Source: Gulosibacter hominis (GTDB lineage Bacteria; Actinomycetota; Actinomycetes; Actinomycetales; Microbacteriaceae). Taken from it: a stretch of 64,000 nt of DNA. Position numbers and translations under genes: made by a program. Shown here in pieces: positions 52,883-62,250 of this stretch; the stretch's first letter is position 1; each line of letters begins with the position of its first letter. The stretch is taken from the NCBI RefSeq assembly GCF_904842695.1, contig NZ_CAJGWQ010000003.1, positions 112,855 through 176,854 of the forward strand, in the 5' to 3' direction. The notes under the pieces are model-generated. The model worked only from the letters and a program-made list of their open reading frames with translations, made no database searches and was not told the DNA's origin.

Positions 52883-52933
52883 TACCATGCGCACCACAAC
52901 CCCTCAGCACTCATCGGATAAGCGAAACGAACT

Positions 52934-53824
52934 ATGGGTCTTACAGACGAACTCAGCCGCGGTAACATGCAGCTCCTGCAGGGAGCGGGCCGTATGGGGC
53001 AGCAGGTGCTGCTGCGCTACGCCATGCAAAACGATGGCAAGCAGACGATGCAAGACATCATGCAGGGCGGCAAAGAAATGTCGCAGCAGGCCGAGCAAAT
53101 CTTCGACCGTGGGCAAGCAATGGTTGACCGCGCACCAGGCGGAGCTCCAGGGATGCCTGGCGGCGCCGCCCCCGCAGCGGCAACCGCTGAGAATGGCATG
53201 CCGCCCTCGCCAGCAGCGTTCGGCGGCGAAGCATCCTCCGGTACGCCCGCGATGCCGCCACTGCCACCCGCGCCCGCCGGTGCCGAGCACCAGGCCCCCG
53301 CGCAAGACATGCCGCCCCTACCGCCCGAACCGGCAGGGCAACAGCGCGCTGCCGATGAGCAGCCGGTCGACCAACAACCGGCGCCACAAGACCCCGCGCC
53401 CGAAAACGCATCTCCAGCACCCGAAACCCCAGCACACAGCACCCCCGCACACGAAACCCCGGCCGATGCCGAACCGCAAAAGGTTGTGGTCGATGACATC
53501 CCCAACAATGACGTCGGCGGTGTACCCGCAACCCAGCTGACCAGCGCCGAACTCGACGCCTACCGCACCGAGTTCGCGCAGCACAACGTGCAATTCGACT
53601 ATGAACAGGGCGCCGATGGCAGCCTCGAGATGACATTCGCGAGCAGTTCCACGGCCGAACTCGCTTATGGGCTCGATCAAACCTCGATGACGCTGGGGCA
53701 CGAGCCGCAACTCAGTGGCGAACAGCTCACCAACGAGGCAGACGCTTTGGCACAGCAGGTGTCACAAAACGACCCCGCGTTCAACAACCCCGACCTCTAC
53801 CTCGATATGGGGATGAACCGCTAG
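52934..53824 (+). CDS. unknown protein with Pro/Ala-rich linker
   Basis: A 296-residue protein of unknown family. The first 65 residues are helical and Gln/Met-rich (MQNDGKQTMQDIMQGGKEMS). Residues 70-180 are a Pro/Ala/Glu linker with PPLPP-type motifs. The last 110 residues form a compact domain (LTSAELDAYRTEFAQHNVQF) with DYEQGADGSLEMTFAS. No signal peptide or membrane helix is present. It lies between the mosaic protein and the coupling-ATPase genes, so it probably works at the cytosolic face of the secretion machine. Confidence 0.55.
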   Translation: MGLTDELSRGNMQLLQGAGRMGQQVLLRYAMQNDGKQTMQDIMQGGKEMSQQAEQIFDRGQAMVDRAPGGAPGMPGGAAPAAATAENGMPPSPAAFGGEASSGTPAMPPLPPAPAGAEHQAPAQDMPPLPPEPAGQQRAADEQPVDQQPAPQDPAPENASPAPETPAHSTPAHETPADAEPQKVVVDDIPNNDVGGVPATQLTSAELDAYRTEFAQHNVQFDYEQGADGSLEMTFASSSTAELAYGLDQTSMTLGHEPQLSGEQLTNEADALAQQVSQNDPAFNNPDLYLDMGMNR

Positions 53825-53830
53825 CCCTAC

Positions 53831-54208
53831 ATGCCCACGCACGAGTCAAACCCATATCCCATCAATCCGCGCTGGCGAGCGCGGAAACTCGACCCTGCTC
53901 GAATGACCCCGTTGACGCGGCAACAGCTGCGTAACGAAGCAGAGACGAACGCCGCCCGCGCAGCCGAGACACATAACGAAACCGGCGACCGGTCACTCGA
54001 AACACTCTCGGTCACCGGCGACGAGCTCATCAACCAAGCGGACGACTACGGTGAAGTGGTAGCGGCTCAGCATCTTGCCCAACACCAACAGCGGTTGGCG
54101 CGCGAGCAGCATGTCTTGGATGAAGAACGGCTCGAGCATGAACGCTTGCAGAGCGAATATCATCGCCGACCCGAACGCACGATGCACCGAAGGGGTGACG
54201 AACAGTGA
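53831..54208 (+). CDS. small unknown protein preceding the coupling ATPase
   Basis: A 125-residue hydrophilic protein with a basic N-terminus (INPRWRARKLDPARM) and a Glu/Arg/Gln-rich C-terminal half likely to be a coiled coil (QHQQRLAREQHVLDEERLEH). Its GTGA overlap with the coupling-ATPase gene suggests the two proteins are made in fixed ratio and may interact. An adaptor or relaxosome accessory role is possible but not shown. The start is ATG at 53831, seven bases after the previous stop. Confidence 0.55.
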   Translation: MPTHESNPYPINPRWRARKLDPARMTPLTRQQLRNEAETNAARAAETHNETGDRSLETLSVTGDELINQADDYGEVVAAQHLAQHQQRLAREQHVLDEERLEHERLQSEYHRRPERTMHRRGDEQ

Positions 54209-56229
54209 AGCCACGCACATTCATTCTGGGAGTGGTCTTGGCCGCGGTCGGATTTTGGGCCGGCGACAAGATCAGCTATCAGGTACGCGCCGATATCGCC
54301 GCTGGTGAAAAACCCACTGATGTCGCCCAACAATTTTGGTTCGATCTGCGCGACCCGCTGCACCTGTCATTCGACCAGTTTGACCTCATCATCGGTGCCT
54401 CGCTGGCGTTCATCCTGCTGCTCATCCTGGCCTATCAAGCAACCAAGAACCGCAGCACCCGCGCCGGTGCCGAGCACGGTTCATCCCGCTGGGGAAACGC
54501 ACGCGATATTAAACCGTTCGTCGACCCCGATTACCGCCAAAACCTGCTCTTTAGCCGCACGGAGCGGCTCAGCCTCGACTCGCGCAAAACACAGCGCAAC
54601 CAGCACGTCATGGTCATCGGTTCGAGTGGTTCGGGTAAAACCCGCTACTACGTGCAACCCAATATTGCGCAACTCAACCAGTCGTATGTGGTCACCGACC
54701 CCAACGGCGAAATCATGCAGGCCACCGGCGCCCAACTCGAAGCCGCCGGATACAAGGTGCGTTCGCTCAACCTCGTCGACTGGTCAAAAACCGAAACCTT
54801 CAACCCGCTCGCCTATTTCAGCCCGGAACAGGCCGAAGTCGACTGCATGATTTTGGTGCAGAACATCATCTCGAACACCACCGGTAAAGCGGGCGACAAC
54901 ACCGGTGGCTTCTGGGAAAAAGCCGAGCGCGCACTGCTCACCGCGCTGGTCGCCTACGTGTACGGACGTAAGGGAGCCGACGGCACCCTCAACGATGTCA
55001 CCGAACTCCTCGCCAAAATGCAGACCTCAGAAGCGCAAGAGGGATTCATTTCGGAAGGTGACAAGGTGTTCCTCGGGATGAAAAAAGTGCTCGACAAGCA
55101 CGACCCCAGCAACCCCAAGAACGCCAATCGTGAATACGACGACTCAGCTCGCACCACGCTACGCATGTGGCAGTTTTCGTGGAGCCAGTACAACATTTAC
55201 ACCCAGGGTGCCGGCGAGACCCGAAAGAGCGTGCTGATCAGCCTCGGTGTGCGGCTCGGGCCCCTGCACATGCCGGCACTGTCACGGATGCTGTCGGGCA
55301 ACTCGATCGAAGCAGCCAAAATTGGTGAGGAACGCACCGCAGTGTTCCTGATCATCCCCGACAGCCACGAGACGTTCAGCTTCCTGGTATCGGTGTTCTA
55401 CGACATGTTTTTCCAAAAAAACATCGCCCTCGCCGACACCCTTCCCGGCAAACGCCTGCCGGTGCCCATCCACTGCTATATGGATGAGTTCGCGAACATC
55501 GGCAAACTGCCAAGCTTCCACACCAAAATCGCGGTGATGCGTAAACGTGGCATCGCGGTGAGCGTGATCATGCAGAACTACGCGCAGGGGAAGTCAATCT
55601 ACGGCGACGACTGGGAGACCATCGTCGGTAACTGCGACTCGAAACTCTTCCTCGGTGGTGACGAAGAATCGACCACCAAGTGGATCGCCAACCGGCTCGG
55701 TAAAGAAACCATCAACCAGCGCGACGACACGCGCCAGCGCGGCGGGCAGGGCTTTGGCAGTGCCTCGCAGATGTATCGCAAAATCGGTCGCGAGCTACTC
55801 ACTCCCGACGAAATTGCGCGCCTTGATGGTGGCGAGTGCCTCTACATGCTGCGCGGTGTGCCACCGTTCCGCAGCAAAAAACTCAAGCCCGTGCCGAGCG
55901 GCTCGTACGAGTATGTTCCCCTCGCCGAGCGGCCCACCGAACCTGAGCCTCCGAAGCTTCCGGATGCGCCGACCACAGCGCCAGCTGCCGGTACCGTGCC
56001 CGCTCAGCCCGCGCGCCAGTCAGCGCCAGCAGCAACGGCACAAACACCGGTGACCACGAACTATGTGCAGCCGCAGTCGGTGCGCAGCGCCCCGGTGACC
56101 CCATCCGACCGGGCCCAGCTTGCCGCAGCCAGCGCAAGGGCGGCAGCCGCAAACGCACAGCCGGTTCCCGCCACTGGCCACCGTGCGCCCATGCCCGCAG
56201 GTGCCGGTGTAGCAGCGCCGCGCGGCTAG
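54205..56229 (+). CDS. VirD4/TraG-type type IV coupling ATPase
   Basis: A 674-residue type IV coupling protein. Two N-terminal membrane helices (FILGVVLAAVGFWAG and IIGASLAFILLLILAY) are followed by the ATPase. GSARWG-like HGSSRWGNARDI, Walker A GSSGSGKT (139-146), and Walker B in PIHCYMDEFANIGKLP (Asp427-Glu428) are typical. The C-terminal 100 residues are a Pro/Ala/Gln-rich tail. It would recruit substrates (a relaxase-DNA complex or proteins) to the channel. GTG at 54205 overlaps the previous stop. Confidence 0.92.
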   Translation: MKPRTFILGVVLAAVGFWAGDKISYQVRADIAAGEKPTDVAQQFWFDLRDPLHLSFDQFDLIIGASLAFILLLILAYQATKNRSTRAGAEHGSSRWGNARDIKPFVDPDYRQNLLFSRTERLSLDSRKTQRNQHVMVIGSSGSGKTRYYVQPNIAQLNQSYVVTDPNGEIMQATGAQLEAAGYKVRSLNLVDWSKTETFNPLAYFSPEQAEVDCMILVQNIISNTTGKAGDNTGGFWEKAERALLTALVAYVYGRKGADGTLNDVTELLAKMQTSEAQEGFISEGDKVFLGMKKVLDKHDPSNPKNANREYDDSARTTLRMWQFSWSQYNIYTQGAGETRKSVLISLGVRLGPLHMPALSRMLSGNSIEAAKIGEERTAVFLIIPDSHETFSFLVSVFYDMFFQKNIALADTLPGKRLPVPIHCYMDEFANIGKLPSFHTKIAVMRKRGIAVSVIMQNYAQGKSIYGDDWETIVGNCDSKLFLGGDEESTTKWIANRLGKETINQRDDTRQRGGQGFGSASQMYRKIGRELLTPDEIARLDGGECLYMLRGVPPFRSKKLKPVPSGSYEYVPLAERPTEPEPPKLPDAPTTAPAAGTVPAQPARQSAPAATAQTPVTTNYVQPQSVRSAPVTPSDRAQLAAASARAAAANAQPVPATGHRAPMPAGAGVAAPRG

Positions 56230-56253
56230 CAGGCAGGCGCATCCATCGACGCG

Positions 56254-56293
56254 GCAGTGCGCCCGACCGACTCATCTCGGCCGGGCGCACTGC
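56254..56293. terminator. hairpin between the convergent blocks of the secretion locus
   Basis: A 17-bp stem with one mismatch joins 56254-56270 and 56277-56293 around a six-base loop. It lies between the coupling-ATPase stop (56229) and the RCC1-gene stop (56310) and could end both convergent transcripts. The tails are not T-rich. Confidence 0.6.
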
Positions 56294-56309
56294 GCTGTGC
56301 AGCCAAAAG

Positions 56310-57380
56310 TTAGGGGCGACGCGGCGTCGGCCGCAACACCTCGGCGTCATTCTCGGAGTCGATGACCCCGCCCAGATTGGATCCCCAGCACCACGGCTTG
56401 TCGTGCCCCTCACGCACCGCGCAGGTCGTGAAGCGGCTGCCATACAGATCGGTTACTTTCGCCGAGCTACCAAAATCAACTTTGGTGGGCTCCATTGGCT
56501 CGCCAGATTCGCCATTACCGACCTGGCCGACGTTGTTGGACCCCCAGCACCACACCTCGTCATTGCTCGACGCGCAGACGTGGCTCTCGCCGGCCCACAG
56601 GTGCTGCACCGGTTTGTCTGCGAGCGCGGCAACCTGAGCCGGTGTTACCGAAGCGCCGTCTTTTTGGCCAGTCTGTCGCCACTTGTTATTGCCCCAGCAG
56701 GTGACGCCGAGCCCGTCCGTGGCACAGGCAAAATGCACGCCAGCCACCAGGTCGGTGACCTCGCCGTCAAACTCGATTACGCTCGGCCCCGGTGCTTTAT
56801 CATCACCCAAACCAAGGGCCCCGTTGCGGTTACTGCCCGAACACTGCACTGCATTTCCATAGGCGGCACAGTCAAACGATTCACCCGCGGCGCGAAGCCG
56901 CTGAGTGTTGGTGGGGCGAGCCGAAGCCGAATTGGGGGCCTCGGTGCTGCCCGGGTCGGTTTGCTGCGCCGCTTCCTGCGTCGGTAGCGGAGCCGCATCC
57001 TGCGACGAGGTATTGCGGATCACCGACACCGCGGTCACGGCACCAGCGAGCACCACCAGCGCCAAACTCCCCGAAATTAGTGCGGCACGGCGGGCCGGAT
57101 TTCGTCGGCGCGGCCCGCGCTGCACTGGTTTTGCGTTGTGCGTTCGAGCTGGTCGGGGATGCGTCGCCCTGCCGCTCCGGCGTGGTTTTTCAACCGGGGG
57201 CGGCGGTGGCGGTGTGATGTTGCCCGAGTGCAGTTGGCCGAGCTGCGCGAATGCCCAGCTGCGAAGCTCTGGGTAGCAATTGGGATGCTCACCAAGCGCC
57301 ATGAGCGCCTCGTCGTCGAGCACATGCGGGGTTTGCGCGATCCGGTACAGACCCTCGGCATCCACAGACGGGCTAATCAC
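56310..57380 (-). CDS. membrane protein with extracellular RCC1-type repeats
   Basis: A 356-residue protein. Residues 1-50 resemble the variant leucine-rich repeat found in actinobacteria (ALGEHPNCYPELRSWAF). A Pro run and a basic Arg-rich segment precede one membrane helix at about 100-121. The outside part (from 165) has at least three RCC1-like blades with the pattern CWGxN: VTCWGNNKWRQTG, VWCWGSNNVGQVG and PWCWGSNLGGVID. Paired cysteines may form disulfides within blades. RCC1 blades usually bind proteins. It is last in the minus block and may dock onto the secretion machine or a target surface. The start is near 57380, where an AGAAAGAG site lies upstream. Confidence 0.75.
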   Translation of the reverse strand: MISPSVDAEGLYRIAQTPHVLDDEALMALGEHPNCYPELRSWAFAQLGQLHSGNITPPPPPPVEKPRRSGRATHPRPARTHNAKPVQRGPRRRNPARRAALISGSLALVVLAGAVTAVSVIRNTSSQDAAPLPTQEAAQQTDPGSTEAPNSASARPTNTQRLRAAGESFDCAAYGNAVQCSGSNRNGALGLGDDKAPGPSVIEFDGEVTDLVAGVHFACATDGLGVTCWGNNKWRQTGQKDGASVTPAQVAALADKPVQHLWAGESHVCASSNDEVWCWGSNNVGQVGNGESGEPMEPTKVDFGSSAKVTDLYGSRFTTCAVREGHDKPWCWGSNLGGVIDSENDAEVLRPTPRRP

Positions 57381-57398
57381 TTCGCAAAACTCTTTCTT

Positions 57399-58037
57399 TT
57401 AGAGACCGGTAGGTTCGGTCAGGCCAACAATCTCTGCCGATCCATCATTGTGCATCTTGACGGTAAACATCCACGTTGCCTGGCCGTAGGCAACTGTTTC
57501 GCTATCGTCGCCCTTGGGTAGGTGCAGCGTGTATTTCACCGGCTGGGCGATGTGGAGGAGTTCGGCTGAATCATCGGCGCTACCGGCAAGCGTTGCCTCC
57601 GGGATGTCGTCGACCGTCACCGAGGCACCGGAAATCTCGGTCATGGATGCAGTAAACGGGCTTTCGTTGACGAGATCTTCGGGAATCCACTTCGACACTC
57701 GGCTGCGTCGCTCTGCCACGGTTTCGCCCTGTTGCCACGGCGCCAGTTCGGCTGCCGCGTCATGAGCCAGTTCGGCTGCCTCGTCTGGGATTTCGGTGAT
57801 CACACCAGAATAGTCATTCATACCGTCGGGTGCGTTCGGACGCAGTGTCGAACCGATCCGCGGATTCGGGGCAGCGGTGCTGTTCGAAGGCGCCACGGTC
57901 GCCGGCGACGCGCCGTCTGTGGCTGCGGCGTCGCCACCAACACGCGCACTGACAAACCACACAACAAAACCAACGAACGCGATCAGCAGGATGCCGACCA
58001 GCATCCCAATAATTACCCGGCGATCAGACCCCCGCAC
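57399..58037 (-). CDS. bitopic secretion-locus protein, possible VirB8/TcpC-like
   Basis: A 212-residue protein with one N-terminal membrane helix (IIGMLVGILLIAFVGFVVWF), a Ser/Thr/Ala linker, and an extracytoplasmic domain of about 130 residues. That domain (APWQQGETVAERRSRVSKW, then VKYTLHLPKGDDSETVAYG and WMFTVKMHND) has the helix-then-sheet order of NTF2-like VirB8/TcpC domains. This is a fold guess from layout, not a sequence match. GTG at 58037 is preceded by GGAGAC, which also covers the stop of the upstream gene. A longer start exists in frame but lacks this site. Confidence 0.55.
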   Translation of the reverse strand: MRGSDRRVIIGMLVGILLIAFVGFVVWFVSARVGGDAAATDGASPATVAPSNSTAAPNPRIGSTLRPNAPDGMNDYSGVITEIPDEAAELAHDAAAELAPWQQGETVAERRSRVSKWIPEDLVNESPFTASMTEISGASVTVDDIPEATLAGSADDSAELLHIAQPVKYTLHLPKGDDSETVAYGQATWMFTVKMHNDGSAEIVGLTEPTGL

Positions 58038-58045
58038 GCTGTCTC

Positions 58046-59803
58046 CTAATACCAGTGCGGGTCGTTCGAGTTCCAAAACTCGAGCGCCGCGGACGGGCTG
58101 CCGTAGGTGTCTTTAATGTATTGGAGGCCCCAGTCAATCTGCGTGGCCGGGTTTGAACGCCAGTCTTCACCCGCCGAAGCCATTTTTTCGGCCGGCAGTG
58201 CCTGCGGAATGCCGTAGGCGCCGGAGCTCGGGTTTTCAGCGTTCCACCGCCATCCCGACTCGCCCTCCCAAAGGCGGGTCAGCGCTACCATTTCGTTCTC
58301 ATCCCAACCAAAATCGGCCAGCCGCGACCGGGCATAGTCGCGGGCATCCTGCGGGCTGTAAAGCTGTGAGGTGACACCAGCACCGAGTGCATTGCGCACC
58401 GGATTGGCGGCGTTGGTTTTGAACACCACGCCACCCTGAATGAACGAGGCGACCTGTTCGGGTGTGTAGGTCTGCTGGTAGTAGTGGTTTTCGCCATAGT
58501 GCTCGGTCAAAATCGAGCCGTCTTCGTTGCGCACCGCCACATAGGCCACGTGCCCGTAGGGGCCACCGCTACTGCCGGCACCGACATATCCGGCTGGAAC
58601 CGAAAAAATATCGCCAGGCCCCGGTGTCGTGGTGACCTCCCAACCCGGCATATTGCCCGGCAGACCCCAGTCTTTGCCGTCACCGCCGAGCGGGGTGAGA
58701 TCGCCCCAGGTGTACGACCACGGTTCGCCGTACGAGCCCTGGTCACGGTTGATGCGCCAGGCAACAAAGTCGGTGCAATTGCCGTAGGCGTAGCCCATCG
58801 GCGACATTCCCTGGCCGAAATTATCGGGGTAGGGGTAGTCGTCGTGCCGGCTTGCAGCTGCGGCAGCCGGCACCGAATTGTTCTGCATTGACACCAGCGC
58901 ATAGCCCGTACCCACCAGCAGACCGATCATGACTAGCACCGTGATGACCGCCGCGGCAATGGCTGAAAAAGCTGCCGAAACCGCACTGGTAATCACCGAC
59001 GTGACGGCACCGGCAGCCGTCGTTACCGCCGATGTTGCGGCGCTCACCGCACCGGAAACCGCGGTAGTGGCGGCTCCGGCGGCAGCGCTGGCAGCACCCG
59101 AAACTGCAGCGGATGCAGCCGTTGCGGTGGTGGTTGCGGCCGCGCTCGCGGCGGTGGCGGCGGCAGTTGACGCAGCGGTGGTGGCGGCGGTAGCCGTTGC
59201 GGTGGTGGCTGCCGTGGCCGCGGTAGTGGTCGCCGTGGTTGCAGCGGTTGTGGCCGCGGTTGTGGCTGCCGTGGCGGCTGCCTGGGTGGCCATAACCCCG
59301 GCCTCGGTGGCGCGCTGCACGAGCACCCGGCTGCTCTGTGTCGCCACAGTGGTGGCTCCGCGGATGCTGTTGCTCACGAGCGTGGTTGCCGTCTTGGAGG
59401 CGGCCTGCACGCTGGTGGCCACCGATGACTCAACGATGCGCTGCTGGCCACGCACCTGAATCATGGTCGTCTGCGTGGCTGTATTGGCACCCTGATGCAC
59501 CATCATGGTGCCGCGCGAACCCGCAGCCAGCACATCGCCGTGGCCGCCCTCATCATCCTGCTGCCCGCTCTGGGCCGAGCCGACGCGGTTAATCAACGAA
59601 CCGACTGCCATACCGCCCTGGAATGCGGTCATGGCTCCCGCTTTGATCGCCTGCTGCCCCTGCTCAGCCGCCATCCGGAAACTCTCACGGCCGATCTCAG
59701 CGCTCTGCTGGAAGCTCGCATGAACGAAGTCTTGCGAGCCCGCCACAATGGGTTCGGTAACCGAATGTGAGAGGTCGTATCCGCTGCCGGCTGGTGAGTT
59801 CAT
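58046..59803 (-). CDS. bifunctional wall hydrolase (CHAP + lytic transglycosylase) with Ala/Thr tract
   Basis: A 585-residue VirB1-like protein that should open peptidoglycan for the secretion channel. A 170-residue cytosolic N-terminus is followed by an Ala/Thr-rich low-complexity tract (about 172-275), one membrane helix (about 279-305), a CHAP amidase/endopeptidase domain with Cys343 (YGNCTDFVAWR) and His418 (GHVAYV), and a C-terminal lytic transglycosylase domain with probable catalytic Glu515 (WEGESGW) and SGAYGIPQALPAEKM. Two wall-cutting activities in one protein are known for Gram-positive conjugation hydrolases; the long Ala/Thr tract before the helix is unusual. Its ATG overlaps the virB4-like stop (ATGA). 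Confidence 0.88.
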   Translation of the reverse strand: MNSPAGSGYDLSHSVTEPIVAGSQDFVHASFQQSAEIGRESFRMAAEQGQQAIKAGAMTAFQGGMAVGSLINRVGSAQSGQQDDEGGHGDVLAAGSRGTMMVHQGANTATQTTMIQVRGQQRIVESSVATSVQAASKTATTLVSNSIRGATTVATQSSRVLVQRATEAGVMATQAAATAATTAATTAATTATTTAATAATTATATAATTAASTAAATAASAAATTTATAASAAVSGAASAAAGAATTAVSGAVSAATSAVTTAAGAVTSVITSAVSAAFSAIAAAVITVLVMIGLLVGTGYALVSMQNNSVPAAAAASRHDDYPYPDNFGQGMSPMGYAYGNCTDFVAWRINRDQGSYGEPWSYTWGDLTPLGGDGKDWGLPGNMPGWEVTTTPGPGDIFSVPAGYVGAGSSGGPYGHVAYVAVRNEDGSILTEHYGENHYYQQTYTPEQVASFIQGGVVFKTNAANPVRNALGAGVTSQLYSPQDARDYARSRLADFGWDENEMVALTRLWEGESGWRWNAENPSSGAYGIPQALPAEKMASAGEDWRSNPATQIDWGLQYIKDTYGSPSAALEFWNSNDPHWY

Positions 59804-62250
59804 CGGCGATTTTGCTCCTGGAACTTCGTTGTAAACAGGCGGTACATATCGGTGGTTTCAGGGATGGTGCTGTCGAACGGAATCGTTGCCGTCCCCATCC
59901 GGAAAAGACCGTGACCGCTCGACACATTGCGGAAGTATGACGATTCCTGCTGGCTGAACCCAAACAGCTGTTGCAGGGCACGGGCATCGGTTTCTTTTTG
60001 GTTGAGCAGCGCGAGCACATCCGAGTTGGCGAGCATCAACCGAGCGCGCTCGTTCAACAGGAGCTCTTCAATGTTTTGCGTCAACCCCGTGGGGTTCAGG
60101 CCGTACTTACGGGCCCGCTTGAAGACGCTCTGGAAGTAGCGCGCAGCGTATTCGTTGGCGAACAATACGTGGAACTCATCCACATACAGCCAGGTGACCC
60201 GGCCACGGGCGCGGTTACGCACCACACGCGACCACACCTCTTCGAGCACCACGAGCATGCCGAAAGTGGTCATGTCTTGGCCCAGTAGCGAAATATCGAA
60301 CAGTGTCAGGCGATTGTCGCGGTCGACGTTCGTCGGCAGCGCAAATCCCGAGAACGAGCCCTGCGCGTAGAGCTCGAGCGAGGTCGCGATCTGCTGCGCC
60401 TCGGGTTCGGGCTGGGCCCGCAACGCATCGAATAGGCTCCGCAGCGTGGGCTGTTCGCGAGTGCGCGGTTTGGCCGATTGGAACTCGTTATACAGCTGCG
60501 ATGCGGCTCGGTCGATGATCGAGCGGGCTGCCGAGTTGAGGCCGAACTGGCCGCCGATGAGCACCTCGCACATCGAGAGCACGAATTCGCTTTTGCGGCG
60601 CACCGGGTTGTCATCCATCTGGTCATCCACCAGCTCCATCGGGTTGATGGCTGAGGTCGAACCAGCGTGAATTTCGATGCGCTGCCCGTTGAATGCCTCG
60701 ACCAGCGGCACATACTCGCGTTCGGGATCGATAATGATGACATCGTCATGGGGGCGGCTCGCGAGCACCTGCGCGATCTCGCTCTTGCCGAACATCGATT
60801 TACCAGCGCCCGAGGTGCCGAGGTAGAAGGCGTTACCGTTCATGGTGGCCTGTCGCGAACCAATGATGAGGTTGCGCGACAGTTTGTTGACGCCGTAGTA
60901 GAGACCACCCTCATCGAGCAGTTCCTGCACGGTGAATGGCACGAGCACCGCAACACTCGCGGTGGTGAGCGTGCGGAAAAGCGGCAGATCGCAGCGCCCC
61001 AGGGGGAGGGCTGCATTGAGGGCGTCTTCGTTCATCCACTTGGTGGTGACAAATTCACACGAGTGGCGGCGGCCAACCTCACGGACGCGGTCGACGCGAT
61101 GAGCGAGCTCTTCTTTGCTGGGGGCCTGCACCATCACGAGCATCGTGGTCGAGAACAGTTTTTCGTTTGACTGTTCGAGCTGGCGGCGCAGTTCGACCGC
61201 TTCTTGGTGTGCGCGGCGCAGCGAGTGCGGGACGAGATCGGCAGAATATCCCTGTTTGGCTGCCCGCTTCTGCTCGTTAGCGGTTTGGATTTCCATATCG
61301 GCGATGCGCCGGTTCACGTGCAGGAGGCCCTCACCCGGATCGAAGGGGCGGGCGTGCAGCGAAATCGCAATGTTGGTGTTGATTTCGGTGAGGTCACGAA
61401 TCAGCTGGTCTGATAGCCACGCCGGCAGCCGGTCGAGGAAAAGAATCTGTGCGTAGGTGTCTGATTCGCTCGAAAGGCACACCGTGTTCGGGTCGGTGAA
61501 ATCGATTGCCCAGGGCGCCACCACGTCTTTGGTGGTGAGTCCCGAAACCGCCATCGATGAATAATCAAACTCGAGCCGACTTTCGGGGCGCAGCAGGCTG
61601 TTGAGAATGCCGACGCGACCGTATCCCGAAACCATTTCGGCCTTGCATCCACCAACCGCGCGCAGGAAGGTGATCGATTCGTTGGCTAGCCGCATCAGCC
61701 GGGTGTGTGCCGACTCGTAATTTTCGGCGTCGATCGTGATGGTGGCGTATTTTTCGGTGACGGTGTCGTTGCGGCCCTCAGAGAGCCGCCAGTCGATCAT
61801 GTCGTTATATTCGGCGCGGTACGAGTCGAGCCCGTCGCCGCGGTATTCCATTTCGACGGCGCGACGCAGCGCTGCACGGTCGACGCGCCGGTTAATCACG
61901 CTGATCTGCAGGCTTTGGGATGCGTCAAACGAGTTGATCCACTGTGCGTAGCGTTCTAGCAGCGCCTCCTGGTGCTCCCGCGCGGCCATCTGATAGTTGA
62001 TGTCGCCGAGTTTCAGTGTGATCGAGTAGCGGCGGTCGTCGAGCACGCAGATGCCGCTTTCGGTGAGCCCGAGGTAGGCGAGTGCATCCTGGGCGGTGTT
62101 TCGAGTGCGGCGCGAGTACGATTGCTTGTCGCGTTTTTTGTTCTGTGAACGCTTCGAGTCGCTTTCAGAGTTTGCGTGGTCGGCCTCGCGGTTATCGGCC
62201 ACACTCGACGACTTCGTTGCGGTTTCGCCGCGTCGACTGAACGGGAACAC
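59800..62250 (-). CDS. VirB4-type secretion ATPase
   Basis: An 816-residue VirB4/TraC/ConE-type ATPase, the motor conserved in all type IV systems. Walker A is GTSGAGKSMFGKSE near residue 477, Walker B is WLYVDEFHVLFAN near residue 690, and LTQNIEELLLNERARLMLAN matches the C-terminal arginine-finger region. The N-terminal third matches the usual non-ATPase domain. A Ser/Asp/Lys-rich basic segment occupies the first 50 residues. Its start overlaps the PrgI gene by 59 bases; a later start would avoid this, but the Phe-rich beginning MFPFSRRGE is plausible. Confidence 0.92.
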   Translation of the reverse strand: MFPFSRRGETATKSSSVADNREADHANSESDSKRSQNKKRDKQSYSRRTRNTAQDALAYLGLTESGICVLDDRRYSITLKLGDINYQMAAREHQEALLERYAQWINSFDASQSLQISVINRRVDRAALRRAVEMEYRGDGLDSYRAEYNDMIDWRLSEGRNDTVTEKYATITIDAENYESAHTRLMRLANESITFLRAVGGCKAEMVSGYGRVGILNSLLRPESRLEFDYSSMAVSGLTTKDVVAPWAIDFTDPNTVCLSSESDTYAQILFLDRLPAWLSDQLIRDLTEINTNIAISLHARPFDPGEGLLHVNRRIADMEIQTANEQKRAAKQGYSADLVPHSLRRAHQEAVELRRQLEQSNEKLFSTTMLVMVQAPSKEELAHRVDRVREVGRRHSCEFVTTKWMNEDALNAALPLGRCDLPLFRTLTTASVAVLVPFTVQELLDEGGLYYGVNKLSRNLIIGSRQATMNGNAFYLGTSGAGKSMFGKSEIAQVLASRPHDDVIIIDPEREYVPLVEAFNGQRIEIHAGSTSAINPMELVDDQMDDNPVRRKSEFVLSMCEVLIGGQFGLNSAARSIIDRAASQLYNEFQSAKPRTREQPTLRSLFDALRAQPEPEAQQIATSLELYAQGSFSGFALPTNVDRDNRLTLFDISLLGQDMTTFGMLVVLEEVWSRVVRNRARGRVTWLYVDEFHVLFANEYAARYFQSVFKRARKYGLNPTGLTQNIEELLLNERARLMLANSDVLALLNQKETDARALQQLFGFSQQESSYFRNVSSGHGLFRMGTATIPFDSTIPETTDMYRLFTTKFQEQNRR

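Noticed and set aside
58929..59459. A 176-codon Ala/Val-rich plus-strand frame
   Set aside because: It is the antisense of the Ala/Thr tract in the wall hydrolase, which has clear catalytic domains.
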